This document shows positions 36,462 to 44,797 of a stretch of 64,000 nt of DNA, in pieces. Each line of letters starts with the position of its first letter. Positions within the stretch are counted from its first letter, which is position 1. Position numbers and translations under genes: made by a program. Origin of the DNA: Marivita hallyeonensis (GTDB lineage: Bacteria; Pseudomonadota; Alphaproteobacteria; Rhodobacterales; Rhodobacteraceae); NCBI RefSeq assembly GCF_900129875.1, contig NZ_FQXC01000003.1, positions 248,001 to 312,000 of the forward strand, read 5' to 3'. Below the pieces are notes generated by a model. That model did not search any database. It had not been told where the DNA came from and worked only from the letters and a program-made list of their open reading frames with translations.

Positions 36462-37769
36462 ATGCAGACGACGTTTACACCGGAACAGCTCACCAAACCC
36501 GATTTCGCGCGGTCGAACGAGGTACTGCGCACCTGTGTGCATTGCGGCTTTTGCACAGCCACCTGCCCCACTTACCAGGTTCTGGGCGACGAGTTGGACA
36601 GCCCGCGCGGGCGGATTTACCTCATCAAGGACATGCTCGAAAACGAGCGCAAGCCGGATGCAAAGACGGTCAAGCATATCGACCGGTGCCTGTCCTGCCT
36701 GGCCTGCATGACAACCTGCCCGTCGGGCGTGCATTACATGCATCTGGTCGACCACGCGCGCGCCTATATCGAAGAGAATTACGACCGTCCCTGGCATGAA
36801 CGCGCGCTGCGCTGGACGCTGGCACAGATCCTGCCCTATCCGACACGGTTCCGTATTGCGCTTCTCTTGGCGAAGATCGGCAAGCCGTTTGCACCGCTGA
36901 TCCCGGATGCTCGACTGCAGGCGATGCTGGAGATGGCGCCGAAGACGATCCCTCCGGTCAGCCGCAACGATGACCCGCAGAGTTTCGCGCCCGAGCAGCC
37001 GCGCAAGAAACGGGTGGCGCTGATGACGGGCTGTGCGCAGAAAGCGCTCAACACCGACATCAACGATGCGACGATCCGATTGCTGACGCGGCTTGGCTGT
37101 GAGGTGGTGGTGGCCGAAGGTGCAGGATGCTGCGGGGCGCTGACGCATCATATGGGCAAGGTCGATCAGAGCCACGGATCAGCGGCCGCCAACATCAAGG
37201 CATGGGCGCGCGAGATGGATGGCGACGGGCTCGACGCGATTGTCATCAACACGAGCGGCTGCGGCACGACGGTCAAGGATTACGGCCACATGTTTCGCAA
37301 CGACGCGCTGGCGGACGACGCCGCGCGTGTTTCGGCGATTGCCAAAGACGTCAGCGAAGTTCTGGTCGATCTCGTCGATGAGGCGAGCGTGGCAGAAGCG
37401 CGGACAATTCACGGCGGGAAAAAGGTCGCCTATCACGCGGCCTGCAGTCTGCAGCATGGCCAGCAGATCAAGACGCACCCGAAAACACTGCTCAAGGCGG
37501 CGGGATTCGACGTGGTCGAACCGGCGAACAGCCATCTGTGCTGTGGCTCTGCCGGGACCTACAACCTGATGCAGCCCGAGATCTCGAAAGAGCTGAAAAG
37601 CCGCAAGGTTGCGAGCCTCGAGGCCAAGACGCCGGACATCATCGCTGCGGGCAATATCGGGTGCATGATGCAGATCGGATCCGGAACGGATATTCCGATT
37701 GTGCACACTGTCGAACTCTTGGATTGGGCAACCGGCGGACCCATGCCGAATGCCTTGAAATCTTCTTAA
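36462..37769 (+). CDS. glcF: Glycolate oxidase iron-sulfur subunit GlcF
   Basis: A 435-residue protein with two [4Fe-4S] motifs near the N-terminus (CVHCGFCTATCPTY and CLSCLACMTTCPSGVHY) and two CCG domains (GCCGALTHHMG and LCCGSAGTY), the GlcF/heterodisulfide-reductase arrangement. It passes electrons from the GlcDE flavins to the quinone pool. It starts 3 nt after glcE and ends the operon; a 70-nt gap precedes the protease gene. Confidence 0.96.
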   Translation: MQTTFTPEQLTKPDFARSNEVLRTCVHCGFCTATCPTYQVLGDELDSPRGRIYLIKDMLENERKPDAKTVKHIDRCLSCLACMTTCPSGVHYMHLVDHARAYIEENYDRPWHERALRWTLAQILPYPTRFRIALLLAKIGKPFAPLIPDARLQAMLEMAPKTIPPVSRNDDPQSFAPEQPRKKRVALMTGCAQKALNTDINDATIRLLTRLGCEVVVAEGAGCCGALTHHMGKVDQSHGSAAANIKAWAREMDGDGLDAIVINTSGCGTTVKDYGHMFRNDALADDAARVSAIAKDVSEVLVDLVDEASVAEARTIHGGKKVAYHAACSLQHGQQIKTHPKTLLKAAGFDVVEPANSHLCCGSAGTYNLMQPEISKELKSRKVASLEAKTPDIIAAGNIGCMMQIGSGTDIPIVHTVELLDWATGGPMPNALKSS

Positions 37770-37839
37770 ATCTGACGCGCAGGTCATAGTTTTGCCCGAA
37801 TGAAAGCGTAGCTCCGGACAAAAGAAACGGAGCTGACTC

Positions 37840-38646
37840 GTGCGAAATTGGATCCTGGGGGGTTTGCTGACTGTACTGCCATTCGTTGCAGTCGCGCAAA
37901 ATACCGGGCTTTTCTCTATGGAAAGCCGGCAGGACGGGCGCGCGTGGGAGGCCGTCGGTCGGCTTGAACTCGGTGGCACCGCCTTTTGTACGGGGACATT
38001 GATCTCGCAGGATCTGGTGCTGACTGCCGCGCATTGCCTCTACAACGAAGACGGCGAACTCCTTTCTCCGGACGACATTCAGTTTCTGGCGGGGTGGCGC
38101 AACGGTCGGGCGGCGGCGTATCGCCGGGTGCGCCGTGCGGTCGCGCATCCCAAGTACAAACTGGATGCAGAGCCGGGGCCGGACCGTGTCTATAGCGATA
38201 TTGCCCTGATCGAACTCCAGCATCCGATCCGCAACACAACCATCATTCCCTTTGCCACCGAAGACCGGCCGGACATCGGCGATGAGGTGGGCGTGGTGTC
38301 TTACGCTCATAACCGGTCCGAGGCGCCCTCCATGCAGGACACCTGCGAGGTGATCTCGGCACAGGACAACGTGCTTGTTCTGTCGTGCTCCGTGGATTTC
38401 GGAAGCTCGGGATCACCCGTCTTTGCATTCGGCGATGATGAGACGCGCATCGTGTCCGTCGTGTCTTCCAAGGCGAAGAGTGGCGAGATGCCCGTGTCGC
38501 TGGGCGCACCGCTTGATGGGCAGATCGCAACCATCAAAGCGCTGATGGACGAAGGCGCGGGTTTTGCCGAAGGGTCTGTCTTTCGCCCGTTCAAGGCGGA
38601 TGCCGGTGCGCGCAAAGACACCGGGGCCAAGTTTATCCGCCCGTAA
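37840..38646 (+). CDS. Trypsin-like exported serine protease
   Basis: A 268-residue S1-family protease with a signal peptide (to about A19-Q20). The catalytic triad is visible: H65 in LTAAHC, D120 in YSDIALIEL, and S190 in FGSSGSPVF. Cysteine pairs C50-C66 and C169-C183 fit the usual disulfides. There is no PDZ domain, so it is not a DegP. The start is GTG 37840 with CGGAG upstream. It would act in the periplasm or outside; the substrate is unknown. Confidence 0.85.
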   Translation: MRNWILGGLLTVLPFVAVAQNTGLFSMESRQDGRAWEAVGRLELGGTAFCTGTLISQDLVLTAAHCLYNEDGELLSPDDIQFLAGWRNGRAAAYRRVRRAVAHPKYKLDAEPGPDRVYSDIALIELQHPIRNTTIIPFATEDRPDIGDEVGVVSYAHNRSEAPSMQDTCEVISAQDNVLVLSCSVDFGSSGSPVFAFGDDETRIVSVVSSKAKSGEMPVSLGAPLDGQIATIKALMDEGAGFAEGSVFRPFKADAGARKDTGAKFIRP

Positions 38647-38663
38647 TCCGGCTTTGCGGACCC

Positions 38664-38692
38664 CTTGAAACCCGAAAATCGCATGCCCATCT
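38664..38692 (+). promoter_or_regulatory. RpoH-like heat-shock promoter of the hsp20 gene
   Basis: CTTGAA at 38664-38669 and CCCATCT at 38686-38692 with a 16-nt spacer resemble the alphaproteobacterial sigma-32 promoter (CTTG.. and C.. AT-rich -10). It lies about 100 nt before a small heat-shock gene, leaving a leader of roughly 95-100 nt. Confidence 0.6.
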
Positions 38693-38770
38693 GATCGGTG
38701 TCGGGATGCCCAGACAGGGGCCTGACACCGAATATGGGGCCTGTCCGAAGACGGAAGGCTTCTCACACTT

Positions 38771-38794
38771 GGTATCGCTCAATGGAGGATGACC
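38771..38794 (+). promoter_or_regulatory. ROSE-like RNA thermometer hairpin
   Basis: GGTATCGCTC (38771-38780), a tetraloop AATG, and GAGGATGACC (38785-38794) fold into a stem that buries the Shine-Dalgarno GGAGGA one base before the ATG at 38796. The pairing U-C-(G bulge)-C-U-C with GAG-GA is the ROSE signature (UYGCU against the SD with a bulged G). Upstream, CGGTGTC (38696) with GACACCG (38724) forms an extra stem, as in ROSE leaders. Melting on heating would free the ribosome site. Confidence 0.75.
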
Positions 38795-38795
38795 T

Positions 38796-39263
38796 ATGCG
38801 AGGATATGATTTCGCACCGCTTTACCGCGCAACTGTCGGTTTTGACCAAATCGCCGACCTGATGGATCGGGTTCTGACAAACGACGTCAGCCAGCCCAGC
38901 TACCCCCCCTACAACATCGAAAAAACCGCCGACGATGCTTACCGTATCTCGATTGCCGTGGCTGGCTTTTCCGACGCCGACCTAAGCGTCGAGGTCAAGG
39001 ATGGCGCGTTGATCGTTGCGGCCAAGAAGGCCGACGAGGACGAGACCCGCACCTATCTGCATCGCGGCATCGCCACCCGCGCCTTCCAGCGCCGGTTCCA
39101 TCTGGCCGACCACGTCCGCGTCGTGGGCGCGAGCCATGTCGACGGCATGCTGCACATCGATCTGGAACGGGAAATCCCCGAAGCGCTGAAACCGCGCCGG
39201 ATCGAGATTGCTAAGGCCGACACGATCGAAAAAGACGTGGTTGACGCAAAAGCCGTGAACTAA
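38796..39263 (+). CDS. Small heat-shock protein (Hsp20/IbpA family)
   Basis: A 155-residue alpha-crystallin-domain chaperone. YPPYNIEKTADDAYRISIAVAGF is the IbpA-type start of the domain; HRGIATRAFQRRFHLADHV and the C-terminal EIPEALKPRRIEI (IxI-like anchor) are present. It binds unfolding proteins without ATP. It has a heat-shock promoter and a ROSE-like thermometer in front and a strong terminator behind, so it is a single-gene unit controlled at both transcription and translation. Confidence 0.95.
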   Translation: MRGYDFAPLYRATVGFDQIADLMDRVLTNDVSQPSYPPYNIEKTADDAYRISIAVAGFSDADLSVEVKDGALIVAAKKADEDETRTYLHRGIATRAFQRRFHLADHVRVVGASHVDGMLHIDLEREIPEALKPRRIEIAKADTIEKDVVDAKAVN

Positions 39264-39287
39264 TCGACACCGCTTATTAAGACCGAA

Positions 39288-39318
39288 AGGCCCGGCACCG
39301 CGCCGGGCCTCTTTTTTT
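39288..39318 (+). terminator. Rho-independent terminator of hsp20
   Basis: AGGCCCGGC, loop ACCGC, GCCGGGCCT, then C and seven T. A nine-pair GC-rich stem and a clean U-run make this a strong terminator. Confidence 0.95.
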
Positions 39319-39375
39319 GGGATCCGATTGTCAGGAGTGTGGACAAAGCACCAATTCGCTGTGGCTGCGCCAAGG

Positions 39376-40566
39376 TCAGCTTTTTCGTTTTGCTCTGACG
39401 CGCTCTGAGCGGCTAAAAGAACCGAATGCAACCGTCACCACAGCTGTCAGAGCTAGTAGACCCAAAGCACCAATGGGCAGCGCCCAAAGCCCGGTATTGA
39501 TAGCAAGCGCATTGGCCGATGCTGAGCCCACCGCAATGCCGAGGTAACTTGCGGATGAGTTGAGTGCGAGAACAAAGCCGTGGTGTTCCTGAGCCACCAA
39601 TCCCACAAGTCGGCTTTGTTGAGGCGTCGCGAACAGGGTGCCCATGAACGCACATCCGGCAAGAGCCATCGCACCCAGATATGGTCCTAGATCGAGGAAC
39701 ATCAGAAACAGAAACGCTGCGAGACCTCCAAAACTCGCCCAAACCAACGGGCCTGGTCCAACGCGATCCGAAAGCGCGCCTGCGGCGGCATTCCCCGCGA
39801 CACCTAGAACGCCGAACAGGAGAATTGCGATCGGAAGCCCGCTTGCGCTGACACCGAATTGCTGTCCCAACAACTCCCCCATCAGCGCATAGATGACAAA
39901 CTGTGCCGATAGCATACCCACCGTCCCTGCAAGTAGGAGTGCTGGTGCGAGGAGAGGAAAGCTTTCTGAGGGCCGTTTCCGTGGCGCGTTTGCTGTGTCT
40001 GCGTTGCGCGGCATATAGATCGCTGCCAATGCAACAAAGAGGACCGCGGCTAAACCTATTGCAGCAATGGCCCCGCGCCATCCAAGCAATAGCGTCAACC
40101 ATGTCGCAACCGGTACGCCTCCTACGGTCGCAAGGGTAAACCCGGCAAAGACTGTAGCCAAGACTGCACCGCGTCGGTCCGCCGGGACCAAAGAGATGGC
40201 AAGAGCTGCGCTAGTGGGCGCGATAAGCGCACCACCCAAGGCGGACGCGATGCGTGCAATGAGAAGCGCTTGAAACGAGGACGCCAGCGCCGACCAGACT
40301 AGGGAAGCTGCGAGAATACTTGCGCCCGCAAGGATTAGCGTTCGGGGCGCGAGACGTTGCCCCAAGGCGAATTGCGCGAGGGGTGCGGCCAAGGCAAAGG
40401 TCGCTGCGAATGCTGTGACGAGCCACCCAGCGTCTGCTGGGTCCGTGGCCAGATCGCGCGTCAGCGCCGGTCCCAAGCCCAATATGCTGAGCGATGTCGT
40501 ACCAATGACGAACATTCCCAAGGCAAGGATCCAAGGCACGCGCTTGCTAATTGTCTGTGTTGGCAC
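39376..40566 (-). CDS. MFS exporter (AraJ/drug-efflux-like)
   Basis: A 396-residue, 12-helix major facilitator. The first half has GPALTRDLATDPADAGWLVTAFA and the RIASALGGALIAPTSAALAISLVP segment of the DHA1 drug:H+ antiporter family; the second half has GALSDRVGPGPLVWAS. The substrate is unknown. GTG 40566 is preceded by GAGGA. Its base composition looks somewhat less GC-rich than the flanking genes. Between it and gabD upstream lie 214 nt without a gene, holding a palindromic terminator. Confidence 0.82.
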   Translation of the reverse strand: MPTQTISKRVPWILALGMFVIGTTSLSILGLGPALTRDLATDPADAGWLVTAFAATFALAAPLAQFALGQRLAPRTLILAGASILAASLVWSALASSFQALLIARIASALGGALIAPTSAALAISLVPADRRGAVLATVFAGFTLATVGGVPVATWLTLLLGWRGAIAAIGLAAVLFVALAAIYMPRNADTANAPRKRPSESFPLLAPALLLAGTVGMLSAQFVIYALMGELLGQQFGVSASGLPIAILLFGVLGVAGNAAAGALSDRVGPGPLVWASFGGLAAFLFLMFLDLGPYLGAMALAGCAFMGTLFATPQQSRLVGLVAQEHHGFVLALNSSASYLGIAVGSASANALAINTGLWALPIGALGLLALTAVVTVAFGSFSRSERVRAKRKS

Positions 40567-40732
40567 AGAGTTGCGATCCTCATTGTTTTGGGTGGATGAT
40601 GTCAGGATACATCCTTTGCCAAATATCGAAAGGCGACATTCCCTGCGCTACGAAGAAATTGCAATTTGGGCTCCGAGCCGCCGTTCCAGGTCGGTTGGGG
40701 ACAAGCGGAAAGGCGGGTTGGGAAGGCCGGAT

Positions 40733-40756
40733 CGCGAGACCTTTCAAGGTCTCGCG
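40733..40756 (-). terminator. Terminator-like palindrome after gabD
   Basis: CGCGAGACCTT-TC-AAGGTCTCGCG, eleven perfect pairs, 25 nt past the gabD stop on its strand. No U-run, so Rho-independent function is uncertain. Confidence 0.5.
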
Positions 40757-40780
40757 CCAGTGATTTGAAGCTTCGAAGCG

Positions 40781-42256
40781 TCAGACGCTCATGCAGACGT
40801 ATTTCATCTCAAGAAACTCATCGATTCCGTGATGGCTGCCCTCGCGGCCAAGACCCGATTGCTTCACCCCGCCGAACGGGGCGACCTCGGTCGAGATGAT
40901 CCCGGTGTTCACCCCGACAATGCCGTACTCCAGCGCCTCAGCGACCTTGTACACGCGGCTGAGATCCTTGGCGTAGAAATAGCTGGCGAGGCCGAAGATC
41001 GTGTCATTCGCCATCTCGATCACGTCATCTTCGGTCTCGAACTTGAAGAGCGGGGCGAGGGGACCAAAGGTTTCCTCGGTCGAGAAGGCCATGTCCTGTG
41101 TCGCGCCGGTGACGATAACGGGGTTGAAGAAGTTTCCGCCCGCCTCGTGCTCTTCGCTGCCAAGGATCACTTCACCACCCTTGGCCTTGGCGTCGGCGAT
41201 ATGCTCCTGCACCTTGTCGAGCGCGTCGTTGTTGATGAGTGGACCAAGGTCGGTGCCCTCTTCAAGACCGTCGCCCACCTTCATCTTGCTGACCTTCTCT
41301 TTCAGCTTCTCGGCGAAGGCATCGTAGACGCCCGCCTGCACGTAGATACGGTTGGCGCAGACGCAGGTCTGTCCGTTGTTGCGGAACTTGCACATGATCG
41401 CGCCATCGACAGCGGCGTCGATATCCGCGTCGTCAAACACGATGAAGGGCGCATTGCCGCCAAGCTCCATCGAGCACTTCATCACCTGATCGGCGGCCTG
41501 GCGCAGCAAGATGCGCCCGACCTCGGTGGACCCGGTGAAGGTGATCTTCCGCACCGCCGGGTTCTCGCAGAACTCCTTGCCCACTTCCGAGGACGAAGAC
41601 GATGGCACGACGTTGAACACACCGGCAGGGATACCCGCACGTTCTGCAAGGACACCCAAAACGATAGCCGACAGCGGTGTCTCTTTCGCCGGGCGCGCCA
41701 CGAAAGAACACCCTGCCGCAAGCGCCGGGCCCGCTTTTCGCGTGATCATCGCGTTCGGGAAATTCCAAGGGGTGATGGACCCGACCACGCCGATGGGCTG
41801 CTTTATCACCATGATCCGCTTGTCGCGCTGGTGGCCGGGGATCGTCTCGCCATACACACGCTTCGCCTCTTCCGCGAAGAATTCTATGAAGGATGCGCCG
41901 TAGGCGACTTCGCCCTTGGCTTCAGCCAGAGGTTTGCCCTGTTCGGCGGTAAGGATCGTGCCAAGATCGTCCTGGTGCTCCATCATTAGGTCGAACCATT
42001 TGCGCAGCACTTGCGCACGTTCCTTGCCGGTCCACTTGGCCCATTCCCGTTGCGCCACTTCGGCTGCGGCAATCGCATCCGCCACTTGCGCACGGGACAG
42101 GTCCGCCACCTCGGCAATCGTGTCGCCGCGCGCGGGGTTGTCCACCGCAAAGGTCCCGTCGTCGCCGTCAATCCACGTGCCGTTCACGTAGCCCCGCGTT
42201 TCAAGCAAGGACGGATCGTTTAACAGGCTCGCAAGGTTTGTTGTCTGATCAAGCAT
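40781..42256 (-). CDS. gabD: Succinate-semialdehyde dehydrogenase, NADP-type
   Basis: A 491-residue aldehyde dehydrogenase. It has the NAD(P) motif FTGSTEVGRILL, the base Glu in MELGGNAPFIVF and the catalytic Cys in NNGQTCVCANRIYV, the GabD-typical TCVCANR form. Product is succinate, the last step of GABA and related degradation. ATG 42256 follows GGAGGGG. It is divergent from the hydrolase gene; no GABA transaminase is in the window, so the physiological aldehyde could differ. Confidence 0.9.
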   Translation of the reverse strand: MLDQTTNLASLLNDPSLLETRGYVNGTWIDGDDGTFAVDNPARGDTIAEVADLSRAQVADAIAAAEVAQREWAKWTGKERAQVLRKWFDLMMEHQDDLGTILTAEQGKPLAEAKGEVAYGASFIEFFAEEAKRVYGETIPGHQRDKRIMVIKQPIGVVGSITPWNFPNAMITRKAGPALAAGCSFVARPAKETPLSAIVLGVLAERAGIPAGVFNVVPSSSSSEVGKEFCENPAVRKITFTGSTEVGRILLRQAADQVMKCSMELGGNAPFIVFDDADIDAAVDGAIMCKFRNNGQTCVCANRIYVQAGVYDAFAEKLKEKVSKMKVGDGLEEGTDLGPLINNDALDKVQEHIADAKAKGGEVILGSEEHEAGGNFFNPVIVTGATQDMAFSTEETFGPLAPLFKFETEDDVIEMANDTIFGLASYFYAKDLSRVYKVAEALEYGIVGVNTGIISTEVAPFGGVKQSGLGREGSHHGIDEFLEMKYVCMSV

Positions 42257-42338
42257 GGGTCCCCTCCGGTTTTCTGCTGTCAAAGGTGGATCATTTGCCG
42301 AATATATTGGCAAGTGATCATCTGATGGAGACGCGGAC

Positions 42339-43136
42339 GTGGATTGGGACGACGCCTACGCCAATGCAAAATATATCCCCTACGGGGAGAACTATCCAAA
42401 ACGCTGGCGGGCCGATGCGGACGCGTTTCGCCAGAAGATGTCCGTACTGGGCCGTGCGCGACTTGGGGTGATGTACGGACACGGAACGCGCGAGGTCGTG
42501 GATGTGTTCCTCCCCGACGGCATTCCAAAGGGCCTGATGGTGTTCGTTCATGGGGGGTATTGGGTTCGGTTCGAAGGATCGCTCTGGTCTCACTTCGCGC
42601 AAGGTGCCTTGGAACGCGGTTGGGTGGTGGCGATGCCGACCTACGATCTCTGCCCCCGCGTGCGCATCCCGGATATCACGCTGCAGGTGGCGCAGGCGAT
42701 CTCGGTCATCGCGCGCGAATTCGACGGACCGATCCGATTGGCGGGGCATTCCGCAGGCGGCCACCTGGTGTCCCGGATGCTCGACCCCGGCGTGCTGCCG
42801 CAGGATGTGCTGTCGCGCATCGAGACCTGCGTTCCGATATCGCCCGTTTCGGATCTCCGGCCTCTCATGAACACGTTGATGAACCGGGACTTCCGGCTGG
42901 ACGACGCAATGGCCAAGGCCGAAAGCCCGATCTTTCAGCAGAAGCCGACGGTGCCGGTAACTGTCTGGGTCGGCGCCGAGGAACGGCCCGTATTCCTAGA
43001 TCAAGCGCAATGGCTCGCCGATGCATGGGGCTGCGCGCATGTCGTTGATCCCGGCAAGCACCATTTTGACGTCATTGACGGCCTGCAGGATGCCGACAGC
43101 CGCTTGATGAGCGCAATTCTCGGCAGCGCGTCTTGA
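42339..43136 (+). CDS. Alpha/beta hydrolase, kynurenine formamidase-like
   Basis: A 265-residue alpha/beta hydrolase. HGGYW near residue 72 is the oxyanion motif of arylformamidases; the nucleophile elbow is GHSAGGH, and the late D/H (PGKHHFDVIDGL) completes the triad. N-formylkynurenine deformylation is likely but esterase activity is equally possible, as no other kynurenine-pathway gene is present. GTG 42339 has GGAG upstream. Confidence 0.78.
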   Translation: MDWDDAYANAKYIPYGENYPKRWRADADAFRQKMSVLGRARLGVMYGHGTREVVDVFLPDGIPKGLMVFVHGGYWVRFEGSLWSHFAQGALERGWVVAMPTYDLCPRVRIPDITLQVAQAISVIAREFDGPIRLAGHSAGGHLVSRMLDPGVLPQDVLSRIETCVPISPVSDLRPLMNTLMNRDFRLDDAMAKAESPIFQQKPTVPVTVWVGAEERPVFLDQAQWLADAWGCAHVVDPGKHHFDVIDGLQDADSRLMSAILGSAS

Positions 43137-43162
43137 CACTCCGACGAATTCGGCAAGAGCTT

Positions 43163-43252
43163 TGCGGCACGGGATGTCTCTTTCAGACCTCGATTTGACC
43201 GAAAGAGGCAGGTCCGGTGCCGCAGACCCGTGCAAGGGTCACCGGGAAGGAG
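43163..43252 (+). ncRNA. Structured leader RNA before mgdA (candidate riboswitch)
   Basis: The 126-nt gap before mgdA folds well. P1: TGCGGCAC (43163-43170) with GTGCCGCA (43217-43224). P2 inside it: CTCTTTC (43178-43184) with GAAAGAG (43201-43207). P3: GACCC (43225-43229) with GGGTC (43236-43240), abutting P1. Loop P2 has GACCT (43186-43190), complementary to AGGTC (43210-43214), a possible pseudoknot. An alternative stem CCGGT (43214-43218)/ACCGG (43241-43245) excludes P1 and reaches the AAGGAG ribosome site at 43247-43252. I recognise no known riboswitch class. Confidence 0.5.
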
Positions 43253-43262
43253 TCACTGCGAC

Positions 43263-44513
43263 ATGCGATATTCCGGCTTTCGGGTCCTCAAGGAAGCGCT
43301 GACCGGCCATCGCGGCTGGGGTCCAGCATGGCGTGATCCGGAACCGCAGTCAGACTACGATTATGTCATCATCGGCGGCGGCGGGCATGGACTGGCGACG
43401 GCCTATTACCTTGCCAAGGAATACAAGCAATCGCGCGTCGCCGTTCTGGAAAAAGGCTGGATCGGCGGGGGAAACGTGGGGCGGAACACCACGATTGTCC
43501 GCTCGAACTACCTGCTCGACGGCAATGAGCCGTTCTACGAATTCTCTCTCAAGCTCTGGGAAGGGCTGGAGCAGGACCTGAACTACAACGCGATGATGAG
43601 CCAGCGCGGCATCATCAACCTCATGCATTCCGACGCCCAGCGCGACGCCTATATCCGGCGCGGGAATTCCATGATCCTGCATGGTGCGGATGCGGAACTG
43701 CTGAACCAGAAGCAGGTGCTGGAGAAATACCCGTTCCTGAACGTCAAGAACGCGCGCTTTCCGGTCATGGGCGGGCTGCTGCAGGCGCGCGCCGGCACTG
43801 CGCGGCATGATGCGGTCGCCTGGGGCTATGCGCGCGGGGCCGATCAGCGCGGTGTGGACATCATCCAGAACTGCGAGGTGACGGGCCTCCGGATCGAGAA
43901 TGGTAAGGTGCTGGGGGTCGAGACGTCGCGCGGCTATATCGGGGCGAAGAAAGTCGGGTCCTGTGTGGCGGGGTCTTCCTCGAAAGTGATGGCCTATGCA
44001 GGCATGCGGCTGCCCATTGAAAGCCATGTCCTGCAGGCGTTCGTGTCCGAAGGGCTCAAGCCCGTGCTTCCGGGCGTCATCACCTTTGGCGCAGGGCATT
44101 TCTATTGCAGCCAGTCCGACAAGGGCGGATTGGTCTTCGGTGGCAATATCGATGGCTACAATTCCTACGCTCAGCGCGGCAACCTGCCGGTGGTCGAGGA
44201 CGTGATTGAGGAAGCGATCGCCATGTTCCCGATGCTGGGTCGCGCGCGCCTGCTGCGGTCTTGGGGCGGCATCATGGATATGTCGATGGACGGCTCGCCC
44301 ATCATCGACAAGACCCATATCGACGGACTCTATTTCAACGGTGGCTGGTGCTACGGCGGGTTCAAGGCGACGCCTGCCTCGGGCTTCTGCTACGCGCATC
44401 TGCTGGCCACCGACACACCACACGAGACCGCCACCGCGTTCCGCCTCGACCGGTTCCGCACCGGAAATGTCATTGATGAAAAGGGATCGGGCGCGCAGCC
44501 CAACTTGCACTGA
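43263..44513 (+). CDS. mgdA: N-methylglutamate dehydrogenase subunit A (sarcosine oxidase beta-like)
   Basis: A 416-residue flavoprotein homologous to the SoxB subunit of heterotetrameric sarcosine oxidase. It begins MRYSGFRVLKEALTGHRGW, with the FAD motif VIIGGGGHGLATAYYLAK at about 35-52 and GTARHDAVAWGYARGAD, where SoxB carries the covalent FMN histidine. Together with the next three genes it would oxidise the N-methyl group. I call it mgdA rather than soxB because mgsABC and gmaS follow in the same locus. AAGGAG precedes the ATG. A folded leader RNA lies in front. Confidence 0.85.
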   Translation: MRYSGFRVLKEALTGHRGWGPAWRDPEPQSDYDYVIIGGGGHGLATAYYLAKEYKQSRVAVLEKGWIGGGNVGRNTTIVRSNYLLDGNEPFYEFSLKLWEGLEQDLNYNAMMSQRGIINLMHSDAQRDAYIRRGNSMILHGADAELLNQKQVLEKYPFLNVKNARFPVMGGLLQARAGTARHDAVAWGYARGADQRGVDIIQNCEVTGLRIENGKVLGVETSRGYIGAKKVGSCVAGSSSKVMAYAGMRLPIESHVLQAFVSEGLKPVLPGVITFGAGHFYCSQSDKGGLVFGGNIDGYNSYAQRGNLPVVEDVIEEAIAMFPMLGRARLLRSWGGIMDMSMDGSPIIDKTHIDGLYFNGGWCYGGFKATPASGFCYAHLLATDTPHETATAFRLDRFRTGNVIDEKGSGAQPNLH

Positions 44514-44797
44514 TGATTATCAATCACCCGATCCTTGGCCCGCGTGACTCGTCCGAGTTTGTCTATCTGGGCGACGCGACACTTTTGAAGCGCCCGGACT
44601 GGCAAGCGGAAGACGCGGCCGAGCAGTTCTATGATTATCTGCACACGCGCGATAACCCGGCGGGTCTGCATCGCGAGTTGTGGTATCACGAACAGGGCGA
44701 CCGGTCGTGGCTGGTCGTCACACGCGACACCGTCACACACGAGATCACCAAGGTCGAACTGGCCCGCGACGTGGCGCGTACGGGGGGGTCAGCATGA
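44513..44797 (+). CDS. mgdB: N-methylglutamate dehydrogenase subunit B (sarcosine oxidase delta-like)
   Basis: A 94-residue SoxD homologue. Family core elements remain (GPRDSSEFVYLGDA, RDNPAGLHRELWYHE, DTVTHEI). The zinc ligands of SoxD are mostly lost: the CPxCG pair is replaced by HPILG and the later Cys in W.H..GCR by Asp (WYHEQGDRSW), leaving only the His. It therefore probably binds no zinc. The ATG shares a base with the mgdA stop and its own stop overlaps mgdC (ATGA): tight translational coupling. Confidence 0.82.
   Translation: MIINHPILGPRDSSEFVYLGDATLLKRPDWQAEDAAEQFYDYLHTRDNPAGLHRELWYHEQGDRSWLVVTRDTVTHEITKVELARDVARTGGSA

Noticed and set aside
40567-40780. Short open frames between the MFS exporter and gabD
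   Set aside because: They cross a perfect terminator-like palindrome and show no ribosome site or protein pattern.
43163-43252. Glycine riboswitch for the mgd leader
   Set aside because: The conserved glycine-aptamer core and the tandem layout are not visible; only stems without that core are seen.
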